DNA of 64,000 bases from Posidonia oceanica. Taxonomy: Eukaryota > Streptophyta > Magnoliopsida > Alismatales > Posidoniaceae. Position 1 is the first letter of the stretch, and each line of letters begins with the position of its first letter. Below the pieces are notes generated by a model. The model ran no database searches. It was not told where the DNA came from and saw nothing but the letters and a program-made list of their open reading frames with translations. Both the position numbers and the translations under genes were made by a program. Below are positions 55,081-64,000 of this stretch, in pieces. The stretch is taken from NCBI GenBank assembly GCA_037176725.1, contig JAZBRS010000060.1, positions 56,386,001 to 56,450,000 on the forward strand, read 5' to 3'.

Positions 55081-55740
55081 GGCTACCACTCATTAAAGTC
55101 CATGCACTTCAGCAAGAAATACTAGACCAGATCTATATATATGATGTAGTATATCATTTGCTTTGGCGACATGGGACTATTGTACAAAAATCAACAGTCC
55201 GAGCATGTACTAAACAAAAACACCATAATTCACTTAAAAAGGATTCACATCTTCATTTAGTAACCATAATGAAATATTAGAAGAGAAACCCTTTGACAAT
55301 TAAAAACAGAAGTCATCCAAATTAAACTCTAGGTTTTCTTTCAGAAATCATATTGAAAATCCAAAAAATTAAGAAACATGCACAAGCATATCAAACCTAA
55401 ACATATTATCACTTTCACATACTAAGAGTAAACAAGTAACATGTAATTGTTAATACATAGGCAACATTAGTCTTAACCATTAACAAATATAAAATATGTT
55501 CCAAAATTACTTCCAATCATATACGTACCTAAAGTGTAACTAAAGCCAAAGGAACCTTTGTACACTAGAAGATGAGCGCACCTTCCAGATCCATAAAAAT
55601 CCGAAAAGGAAGACTCATTGCCAACAAGAAGACTATATGCAGTTCTCACCAAAACTTGCCATTGGAATTTGAAAGTAGCATCCCACTTCTAGTGGTTCTG
55701 ACACTTCGTTAATCTATTTTTGCCCTCTAAACTAGGAAGT
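55081..55740. other. remnant between two TIR elements
   Basis: A stretch at 55127-55187 (CTATATATATGATGTAGTAT, GACATGGGACTATTGT) resembles 54543-54600 (CTACATATTAGATGTAGAAT, CAGTATGGGACTATAGT) on the other side of copy 1. The rest shows nothing recognisable. Confidence 0.4.
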
Positions 55741-55746
55741 AGAGAC

Positions 55747-56194
55747 ACTTCATGGGACAAGCTGTGTTGGTGTCGGACATGTGTTGGAAACCGACACTTG
55801 TCTGACATGGCTCCAACACATGTCCAACACTTCACGTGGCATGTCATATTTTTTCATTTTTTCTGTTTTTGGTTGCAAGAAACGTCCAAGACATTTCAGG
55901 GACACTTCTTGGACACTTCTAACCCATTCTTAAGTATGCAAGGGTCTTATTCGATCCTTCTAATGGCATTGAGGGAGATGGCTTGATCTATTCGAAAGCT
56001 TTTGCTTGTTCATTGTATGTTGTTTCTTAGTTTTTTGCAATAAATTTCAATTTATGATGTATTTTTATAGTACATTATTCCATTTTTAAATATATTGCCG
56101 TGTCCCTTTGAGTGTCTGCATTCTTATTTTTTAGGATTTGTTGTTTCTACGTGTCTGTGTCACGTCGTATCTCGTGTCCGTGTTCGTGCTTCAT
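55747..56194 (+). mobile_element. nonautonomous TIR element (ATGAAGCACGG family), copy 2
   Basis: Right end ...GTGTCCGTGTTCGTGCTTCAT matches the TIR of copy 1. The left end near ACTTCATGGGACAAGCTG and GTTGGTGTCGGACATGTG matches the inner sequence of copy 1 in the opposite orientation. Repeated GTCCAA/TTGGAC words occur inside. The left terminus is degraded. The copia element starts three bases beyond its right end. Confidence 0.55.
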
Positions 56195-56197
56195 TGC
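56193..56197 (+). repeat. left target-site duplication ATTGC of the copia element
   Basis: ATTGC directly precedes the 3' LTR and is repeated exactly at 60990-60994. Confidence 0.9.
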
Positions 56198-56338
56198 TAT
56201 TAGAAACAAGAGAGAAGAAGAAAATTGTGATGTTCTCTATTGAGATTAGAGCACAAGACATATATAGGATTACAAGATATATATGGATCCTAAGATCCAT
56301 TTCCACTAAGATACCTATATAACATTTTAACATCAACA
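56198..56338 (-). mobile_element. 3' LTR of the copia element
   Basis: On the minus strand it begins TGTTGATGTTAAAATG and ends GTTTCTAATA. TATATATCTTGTAATCC in it could hold a TATA box. Confidence 0.9.
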
Positions 56339-56350
56339 CTCTCTCTCAAA
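56339..56350 (-). other. polypurine tract of the copia element
   Basis: Minus-strand TTTGAGAGAGAG directly before the LTR start TGTTGATG. Confidence 0.75.
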
Positions 56351-58800
56351 CTGGAGCATATATATCAATCATGCCCAGCTTGATACATATATTAGAGAAA
56401 GTAGCAGACAGAGGTTTAATGAAGATATCTGCGAGCTCCTTGTATGATGAGATGAATAGAGTGCAAATCTGTCCATTGAGAACCTTTTCTCTGACAAAAT
56501 GGCAGTCCAACTCTATGTGTTTGATCCTTTCATGAAATAGTAGATTCTTGACAATGTGAATAGCAACCTGGTTGTCACAATACATAGGTAGTAGAGTAGT
56601 ATATGTCTCTCCAAAATCTGAACAAGAAACTCCTCAACCACTTTAATTCACATGCTGTTTAAGCCATACTACGGTATTCTGCCTTTGCACTAGATCTAGA
56701 AACTACATTTTGTTTCTTGCTCCTCCATGTCACAAGATTACCTTCCAAAAAGGTGCAGTAACCTAACGTAGACTTCCTGTTAGCCTTATCACCTACATAA
56801 CTAACATCGGAATGTGCTTTGATGTGAAGATGATCGCTGTTTTTTAACAAGAGACCTTTACCAAGAAATCCTTTGATATACTCAAGTATTTTCATAACTG
56901 TATTTAAGTGACATTCCCTAGGTTTGTACATAAATTGGCTCACCATGCCAACTGTAAAGGCTATGTCTGGTCTTGTGACAGTGAGATAGATGAATTTGCC
57001 AACCAAATGTCTGTACTGAGACACATCTTCAATCAGTGGAAAATTCTCATCCTAGAAATGAGCAACACCTTCAGGCATAGGAGTTCGGACCGACTTGGCA
57101 CTTAGTAAACCAATGTCTTCAAGAAGGTCCATGGCATACTTTCGCTGACATAAAACAACACCTCTGTGGCTACTAACAATCTCAATGCCAAGAGAATAAC
57201 GAGGTTTTCGCATGTCCTTTTTAACAAAATGTTTAGTCAAATACGCTTTGGTTTCCTCAATACCAAACATATCACTACCTATGAGAAGAACGTCATCAAC
57301 GTAGTCGGCAAGGATCACCAGACCTATATCCTTCTTTCTCACAAAGACAGAATTATCTGCATGACTGCGGCAGAAACCAATGGTGCTACTAACCTAACTG
57401 AACTTATCAAACCAAGCATGTAGACTCTATTTGAAGCCATAAATAACTTTCTTGAGTTTGCAGACTTGAGACTCCTCTTGAGCAACATACCCTGGAGGTT
57501 GCTCCATGTAAACTGTTTCCTACAGATCACCATACAAGAAGGTATTTTTAACATCAAGCTGGAGCATCTGCCAATCTCGATTGACAGCAATCGAGAACAA
57601 AACCCGAATGGAGCTAATACGAGCCATTGGAGAGAAGGTGTTGAAGAAGTCAACACCATAGGTTTGGGTAAAGCCTTCGGCAACAAATCAAGCTTTGTAT
57701 CTAGCAACATGTCCATATGGTAAATATTTTATCACAAATACCCATCTGCACCTAATAACCTCAGTAGCTGCGGAAGATGGAACAAGAGTCCAAGTCCCGT
57801 GTGAAAGTAGAGCAGACATCTCCTCATCAATAGCGGCTTTCCAATGTGGAATAGTCATAACCTCTCTATAGGAATGAGGAATAACAGTAGTCGATAAGGC
57901 AAAGGCAAACTTGCTGCAAGTAGGACCTAGACTGTCATAAGAAACAACACTGGCAATAGGATGTTGAGTACACGATCGTATCCTTCTCTTGAAGGCAATT
58001 GGAAAATCAAGAAGATCATCAGCTATAGGTGGTGAGCCTTTCGAAGTGGAGGATGCTCGCCTGGGATCCGAGAGCGAAGCATTAGGGGTACCAAGGGTAG
58101 TGAGAACAGGAGTACGATGCCAACAGTGATAAGTATGGACAATAGGAGGACAAGGTGGTGATGGTGGAGGTGATGGTGAGCAAACAATGGAAATGGAAAG
58201 GACATACTCACACAGCTGAGGAATAGAATCCAAGACAAGAGAGTTACCCCTCTCAGAGAAGTAGGGAGTAGACTCAAAGAACGTGACATCAATTGCGACA
58301 TACTGGCGTCGAGTCACCAGATCGATGCAACAGTATCCCTTTTGAGTAGGAGAGTAATCCAGGAAGACACTTTGTTGTACGAGGAGCAAGTTTGTCACGT
58401 TCCTGAGAATAGACATGAATAAACGTAATACACCCAAAAATTCAAGGGGTAAGAGGAAATAAAAGTGAATCAAGATATAAAATGGAGAAAGAACTCTGTC
58501 CTTAAAGTAGAGAGGATGGCATACAGTTTATCAAAAAACAGGAGATAAGAACCGTATGTCCCCAATATGACCTAGGTACATTCATCTAGCACAACAAAGT
58601 ACGAGCAACATCAAGAAGATGACGATTCTTCCTTTTTGCTACACTGTTTTGTTATGACGTATAAGCACAACTGGTCTGATGAATAATACCATAAGAAGTA
58701 CAAAAAAACTAAAGCTATGACTCACATATTCTTTAGCAATATCAGTGCGAAGAATGTTCAAAGAGATGCCAGCTGATTTTTTATTTCATAATAAAAGGAC
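56351..58800 (-). pseudogene. copia Pol: reverse transcriptase and RNase H
   Basis: Upstream text VFLDYSPTQKGYCC and RRQYVAIDVTFFES leads to the RT: HWKAAIDEEMSALLSHGTW, VIRCRWVFVIKYLPYG, then FLYGDLxETVYMEQPPGYV and YxSLHAWFDKF in broken frames. The YVDD box is intact in VILADYVDDVLLIGS (about 57295-57320), followed by TKHFVKKDMRKPRYSLGIEI and SQYRHLVGKFIYLTVTRPDI. RNase H reads AHSDVSYVGDKANRKSTLGY and SSAKAEYRSMA, then decays (IVKNLLFHERIKHIELDCHF, HFVREKV). At least five stops or shifts exist, for example after VRTPMPEGVAHF and after YRSMA. Non-functional. Confidence 0.9.
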
Positions 58801-59100
58801 TTGAAAGCATTACAAACATCAGATCGTTCCTTTAAGAGGTAAATCCAAGTACATCGAGAAAAATCATCAATAAAAGTAACAAAGTACAAGTTCCCCCCAC
58901 CAATGGACTTAGTAGGAGAAAGACCCCATATGTCTGAATGGACCAAGCTAAATGGAGTAGTGCTCTTCTTTTCAGTTCTGGCAGGAAAAGACACGGTGAT
59001 TCTTACCAAGCTGACAGGCATCACACTCTAAAACAGACTCAGCAGAAAAAGAAGGTAATAGCTGATGCAAAAGACGAATAGAAGGATGACCAAGATGCTG
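58601..59100 (-). pseudogene. copia integrase
   Basis: The zinc part reads WYQHLGHPSIRLLHQLL and ECDACQLGKNHR (H-x3-H...C-x2-C). First Asp in PFSLVHSDIWGLSP, second Asp in VTFIDDFSRCTWIYLL. The region that should hold the third acidic residue reads QNSVAKRKNRHLL, where the family has NGVAERKN. AAA at 58634-58636 therefore replaces the catalytic Glu codon with Lys. Stops separate this part from the D-D region. Inactive. Confidence 0.8.
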
Positions 59101-59359
59101 ATACCACTTAAGTAAAGATACAGTAGTAGCGGAACCACAAAGAGAAATATAATATAATCCCCCAAGCTTAGTCCCAGTACCTATCCTTTGTGATAGTGTT
59201 AACTGAAAATAAGCTGCAAGGAAAGTTTGGAACATAATAAACATCATCCAATGTGAGATTGGAGGGTGTAGTGACTCCCCCCAAACCACATACAGGAGCA
59301 GAGGACCCATCAACAATCGAAACTGGAGGAATCTGAGCATGTCTATCAAGTGTCGAGAA

Positions 59360-60441
59360 GGCTGTAACATCTCCTGTCATATGACTAGTGGCATCAGAAT
59401 CAATAAGTCATTTACCCTTACTAGCAATGTAGGCACTACCTGAGGGCAAGGAAGAAGAAACTATAGCAATAGAGTTCATGGAAGCAACAAGAATAGCATC
59501 AATGTCAGCTATAGTGAAAAAATGACCCGTGTCAATAGATGGTATAGAAGTCAAAGACTGAGTACTACATCCAGTGACAGGCTCAGCAACTCCAACATGA
59601 GCCTGAGGGCGAAGATGAGGAAACTTGATATAACATTGATCAATTGGGTGACCAGTCTTGCCACAGTGAGTGCAAATAGGGCGATGATCACCACGTCCCC
59701 TCGAACAACCTCCACGACTGCGCTTCCCAAGCCACGTCCAACAGCATGCGCAAAAGTCTCAGGAGGTGGAGCAATAACCGAAGTAGAACGACCCAACAGA
59801 TGTGTCACAGACTCACAGTAGATACATGAGTTGCTGTGGAAGCTAAGGTCGGGATAGTGGATTCGCCCAAAATCTGTTGGCAAGTCGTGTCATATGCAGC
59901 AGGTAACCTCTGGAGATAACAAACAACTAACAACTCCTCAAAATACTTCTGTTAGGTGGCAATATCAGTAGAGAAAGGTTGATGTTGGAGAAGCTTCGCA
60001 CCTAAAGATTGAACCTCCCTATATACAGCCTCAGGAGTAATATCCTTAGTCGGTCGAGCAAACAGATCGCAATACAGTGAATAAATCTTGGAAGTCTTAG
60101 CGTCTTTAGAGTAAAGAGACACCAAATAATCCCAAGCTGCCTTTACTGTCTCATCATGAAGGATAACAGGAAGACATTCCTTAAAAAGACTGTTCGCTAG
60201 CCACATGCGAACTAAAGCATCGTCTGTCTACATAGGAGGGATATGTAAATGCTGGTGGATCATCAGTAAGGTGATACTTCCTCCACTAGGATTTAACTAG
60301 GAAGGTAAAAGATACACTCCAATCAGTAAAGTTGGGACTGGTCAACTTGGACAATGTTCCAAGATTCCCAAATGCATGGGACGGCGAAGAGGAGGAGCCG
60401 GTAGTAATCTCAGAGCGCGATATAATGGAAGAACAATCCAT
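59360..60441 (-). pseudogene. copia gag and protease
   Basis: Start ATG at 60441-60439 (MDCSSIISRSEITTGSSSS), then HAFGNLGTLSKLTSPNFTDW. After a stop and shift come MWLANSLFKECLPVILHD and VKAAWDYLVSLYSKDAKTSK, the gag (UBN2-like) core. A CCHC knuckle CTHCGKTGHPIDQC lies at about 59640-59685. The protease site reads LIDSDATSHMTGD (about 59365-59410), where the family has DSGAT.HM, so the catalytic Gly is replaced by Asp. Not functional. Confidence 0.85.
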
Positions 60442-60836
60442 AGTGGCAAATCAACAAACACGTAGCGAACACACGTCGCTAATGCCTCAACACGAGGTCA
60501 TATGAATGATAACAAGGTGCGTCCTACCAAAGGAAGGCACTACTCCGGTGCATGAATAGGGACGTACTAATCCATGTCTGGAGGGAGATCCAACGACGCC
60601 TGGGGGAGAGGAGTAGGTTTTACTGTAGAACGGACCTAGATCACCTTCAAATCGCCGGTATCACATTCCTAAAGTCGCAAACGGACGAAAAGAAGATGAC
60701 CGAGGCTTAGTGAGGGAGAGAAGAAGGAGAATATGTCGGTGCTATAGTGATTCCAGCCACTACAGTAACTCTGGCGGCCGCTACAGTAACTCCGACGAGT
60801 GGAAGTCCTTTTCTTTTGTTACTCAAGAAACCCTAG

Positions 60837-60848
60837 CTCTTGATACCA
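60837..60848 (-). other. primer-binding site of the copia element
   Basis: Minus-strand TGGTATCAAGAG next to the 5' LTR; the initiator tRNA-Met type in plants is TGGTATCAGAGC. Confidence 0.85.
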
Positions 60849-60989
60849 TATTAGAAACAAGACAGAAGAAGAAAAATGTGTTGTTCTCTATTGAGATTAG
60901 AGCACACGACATATATAGGATTACAAGATATATATAGATCCTAAGATCCATTTACACTGAGATACCCATATAACCTTTTAACATCAACA
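60849..60989 (-). mobile_element. 5' LTR of the copia element
   Basis: 141 bp, aligned without gaps to 56198-56338 with nine mismatches by my count. Confidence 0.9.
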
Positions 60990-60994
60990 ATTGC
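60990..60994 (+). repeat. right target-site duplication ATTGC
   Basis: Identical to 56193-56197. Confidence 0.9.
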
Positions 60995-63105
60995 CTCTAA
61001 AAGACCACGCAGTCCCACAAAGGCCATGATCTCCTCCTCTTTTAGGTTTCTCCAAAAAGAGAAATCCCAAGCCCCATCAACCCAAGAGTCCCTCACACTA
61101 AAACAGGAATGGAGCATGATTTGAAAAAAAGATGGAAAGAGTTCAAAAGGTCTTCCGTCCTCCACCCCACGATATTTCCAAAGCAAGGTTTCTGCACCCC
61201 CAACACTGATACGGATGAACAGAGCCTCGAACTACACTGCACCATCAACCTCTATTTGGAAGATTGTCATTCTCATTTAGAACAAATGTGTTATGTAGAA
61301 TAACTCCCCACAACCATGTGTCCTGTGTTAAATATCTCCAAGCCCATGTAGCAAATAAAGCCTAGTTGAAAGCCTGTAGGTTCATTGCTCCCAATCCCCT
61401 AGCCATTAAAGCCCTACATATATCAAATCATTTGACTAAATGGGCTCGATGGCCTTCATGATCCTTCAGCAATCCTTTCTTCAAGACTTTATCAATGACA
61501 ACCAGCACCCTTTTTGGTATTTAGAAAGCACCCCCTTTTTGTATTCAGAAAGTAGAAAGATAAATGGTCAAACACCTCTCACATACTGTTTAGCAGCATG
61601 AGATGCCCAATCATGGAACTGAGGCTTCATAAAAGACAAAGGTAGTCCCAACTAAGAATAGAAGCTGCAATGACATTCAAAACCAATTTCACGGAAAAAC
61701 GAAAATCCTTGCTCCATAACTATGAGCATGAATCTGATTGAGGAAACCCACCTTGAAAACAAGAGAATCATGCAATGACAAGACAAGAGATATGACAAAT
61801 CAAATTGAGAACCTATATAATGTGACATCCTCCACAAGACACTAAGAAATCCTTGCAGAATGCCAAGTTGCAACATGAAACAAAGCTGGAAATGGTACCT
61901 ACAAGTGTTCTTACATCAATCCCACAATCTTCCCAAAACCTCACCAAATTACCAAATTCAACCTAAAAAATCAGCTTGCATTCCATGGCATTGCCCACAT
62001 CCAATACCTGTCCAAACACCACCAACCCTTCAAGTTGGACTCTACCCACTGTGCCTAACAACCTACCTCCATACATCTTACGGATATCCTGTGCCAAACT
62101 AACTCTCCCCCTCCCAATAGCCAAAACCATTTCCAATAATGCTAGATTAAAAGGGACAAATCTCTAATCCCAATTCCCAATACCACCCTCGTTCCTTGAT
62201 TGGTACACCTTGTGCCATGCAACCAAATCAAACCCACCCTCAGAAGCGGACTTCTTTCTACCCTTCCACAAAAAATCTTGCTCAAATTTCTTCAAATGAT
62301 TAGCAATTGTTACAGGAAATCTAAAAGCGAACAGAAAATAAATAGAGAGTTTGGAAATCACCAATGATAACAAAGTCATCTTGCCCACAAAAGACAGAAA
62401 TCGACAACTCATCAACTCTAACCTGACAATCTCTTCTCAAATTTCTCAACCAGAGAATTCCACTATTAATTTCTAACCATCCCACCAAAAGGAGTACTAG
62501 ATGCTTGATCGAGAAAGACCCAAGCTTACAACCTGCAATCATAGCCACATCTTGGATCAAAAGATGGTTTGCAAACTTATGCCAATGTTACTTGGAAATT
62601 CACCTTAAGCACCATAGTCAATTCAACACATCCCAAACTAAAAAGTGCTACATCTCAGTGACTCACCCCACATAAAATCAATCTATCATTAGCACAACTG
62701 AAGATGCTGAACAAGCCTCACAGCCCTTAACAAGAAAAGCCCTTGCAATAGCATTTAATTTTCCTTAACCTTGAAGCATAAGTGGCTAAAAGTTTTCGTC
62801 ACCAAGTAAAAAGTATAGGAGATAGAGGCTCTCTCTGATGGAGGTTCCTTCTGCACTAAAAAACCACAACAATTGACTTTCCTTAACATTAAAGAATAAG
62901 CGCATAAATGTTTCTGACACCAAAATAAGAAGTAAAGGAGATAGAGGGACTCCCTGATGGAGGCCCCGACCACATTAAGAAACGTTTTTGGTCATCCATT
63001 TACCAGGACCAAAATCATAGCCAAACTCACATAATAACCCAATCAATCCCGCCATTTGCAAGCAAATGTCATATGTCTCATCACCTCCTCAAACAATTCA
63101 TTTAG
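60995..63105 (-). pseudogene. LINE reverse transcriptase remnant (ORF2)
   Basis: From high to low coordinates, the RGLRQGDPLSP-type motif is seen as SERASISYTFYLVTKTFSHL and duplicated (62758-62995). Next comes LSFVGKMTLLSLVISKLSIYF, then FPVTIANHLKKFEQDFLWKG and VAWHKVYQSRNEGGIGNWD (62164-62415), a hallmark of plant LINE ORF2. Decayed frames follow (61430-61300: ARGLGAMNLQAFN, ALFATWAWRYLTQDTWLWG) and SWVDGAWDFSFWRNLKEEE (61186-60995). The FADD catalytic box was not seen. Many stops and shifts occur. The middle part 61500-62160 is hard to assign. Confidence 0.8.
62758..62998 (-). repeat. 118-bp tandem duplication inside the LINE RT
   Basis: TTCCTTAAC...GAAG/AAAG..TAAG, then GTATAGGAGATAGAGG and CTGATGGAGG occur twice, starting at about 62761 and 62879. 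The duplicated piece encodes the conserved RT motif around GLRQGDPLSP. Copies have diverged by roughly a quarter. Confidence 0.75.
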
Positions 63106-64000
63106 AGACAATCATCAGCCTGTAATTTCCAATAAAGTTCCTGTCTAACATAGATTCATTCAGTATGAATCTAGTTTTTTACATCCGTACATCACCCAAT
63201 AATACAAGTTGACAACCCAAAGCTATAACAACAACATCCAATAGAAAACTTCTGCTAAGTGCATCCTTTTACAACTAATGTAAAAATAGTACAATAGCTC
63301 CTCTTTTGAGTTTTGATTGAGAAGACTCCACAGAGGTCTAACTGTGAGGGGTATTATGGATATATCCTTCATACTACTCTAAATCCAGTATTTGTAACAT
63401 CTTTCCCATGATATTCCTAAGTTTTGTCTTCTATAGACGAAAATACACCAAGTTGTATGCAATGATGGTAAGTATGACAATGTAGACAACAAAGAATAGA
63501 TGACCGAATGAAAGAAGAAACTAGAGAAAGGAAAAGATAATGAACTAAAAAAGGGATCTAGAAAAACATATATATAAGAAAAGAACTGATCTAGACAAGT
63601 TGAAGTATCAGCTACTAAATAATAAAGAAACAGTTTACACTAAAGGAATAAGACAAAGTTGATGATGATTGGTGCTGCTCATGGTACTATTATCAGCAAA
63701 AGTATCTTTTAAGAGAGACGATTAACTAATTCAATTCTTTTCTCTTAAACACCAAGACTACTAATTTTTCTCAAATAATTTGTCAAGAAGATTATAATTT
63801 AATTATCCAATTATCAACTACCAATTATTGTCTTTTGCGGTACATTGAGTTGTCTATTACTACATATTGGGCTGTTCGCGTCTGTGAAGTAGTTTTTCAG
63901 CCTTATTTCAATTCACTTAGAATGAAATTATATATATATTTGCTTTGTCTATGTAAGTTTTAGGCAACTACTGAATATTCTGATTTCTGACTCTTATAAG
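63106..64000. other. no recognisable feature
   Basis: AT-rich sequence without ORFs over 60 codons or known motifs. It may include more decayed LINE DNA at its start. Confidence 0.5.

Larger units (their letters stand above)
56198..60989 (-). mobile_element. Ty1/copia retrotransposon (4,792 bp), complete but inactive
   Basis: Two 141-bp LTRs (56198-56338 and 60849-60989), a tRNA-Met-type PBS, gag, protease, integrase, RT, RNase H and PPT in copia order on the minus strand, with a perfect ATTGC duplication. I count nine mismatches between the LTRs. Short LTRs suggest an Ale/Retrofit-like lineage, which is tentative. Many stops are present. Confidence 0.92.

Noticed and set aside
57466..57723. 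Plus-strand ORF within copia RT
   Set aside because: Shadow of the minus-strand RT frame.
61860..62167. Plus-strand ORFs with Pro/Leu-rich text
   Set aside because: Opposite the decayed LINE, with no independent domain.

Overview
The window is nuclear DNA from a flowering plant. It holds plant-lineage Ty3/gypsy (Tat/Ogre-like) and Ty1/copia retrotransposons, a PIF/Harbinger DNA transposon with plant-type introns, LINE remnants, long AT- or CT-rich non-coding stretches, and only one convincing small host gene. The species cannot be named from the sequence. Almost everything is transposable-element DNA in nested layers, and every large element is mutationally dead.

Positions 1-41.6 kb are a nest of Tat-lineage elements with tRNA-Arg-type primer sites (TGGCGACTCC...). 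Element A (+) runs from the end of its 5' LTR (1-2391) through a broken gag and a 3.6-kb repeat-rich 3' UTR to a polypurine tract and a truncated 3' LTR (7316-8002). Element B (-) has LTRs at 40633-41559 (5') and 8003-8924 (3'). Read from high to low coordinates its order is PBS, gag, protease, G-patch, long linker, start of RT, [insertion], integrase, a DUF7745/plant-mobile-domain-like extra ORF, a ~60-bp tandem-repeat array, PPT and 3' LTR. Two things interrupt B. One is a 6,074-bp solo LTR (9681-15754) with a perfect GTAAG target duplication inside the repeat array. The other is element C (+, about 20850-33755), a gag-only relative of A with a 5.2-kb 3' LTR. B's RT/RNase H and C's 5' LTR are missing together at the left C junction, so one deletion probably removed both. 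Without the insertions B is about 14.5 kb.

Positions 41.6-47.4 kb hold a possible copia-type LTR with GACGTC-rich repeats, a possible LINE 3' end, one plausible host gene on the minus strand (44065-44502, with TATA box and GA-rich leader), a 23-nt G tract and small tandem repeats.

Positions 47446-51711 are a full-length PIF/Harbinger element with TTA target duplications. It carries a three-exon DDE transposase, a Myb/SANT-like second gene and, antisense between the left TIR and the transposase, what looks like a captured intron-containing fragment of a conserved plant gene. Stop codons and a frameshift inactivate both transposon genes.

Positions 54.2-63.1 kb are minus-strand LINE remnants broken up by two related terminal-inverted-repeat elements in opposite orientation and by a complete but dead Ty1/copia element (56198-60989, 141-bp LTRs, ATTGC target duplication). 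The remainder to 64 kb shows nothing recognisable.

The most unusual signal is a hairpin with 12-nt arms (CCCCTGGTATCA / TGATACCAGGGG) found six times in the 3' UTRs of elements A, B and C. Its paired positions change together between copies. Also notable are an identical strong splice donor at the end of gag in the two pol-less elements, and a G-patch after the protease.
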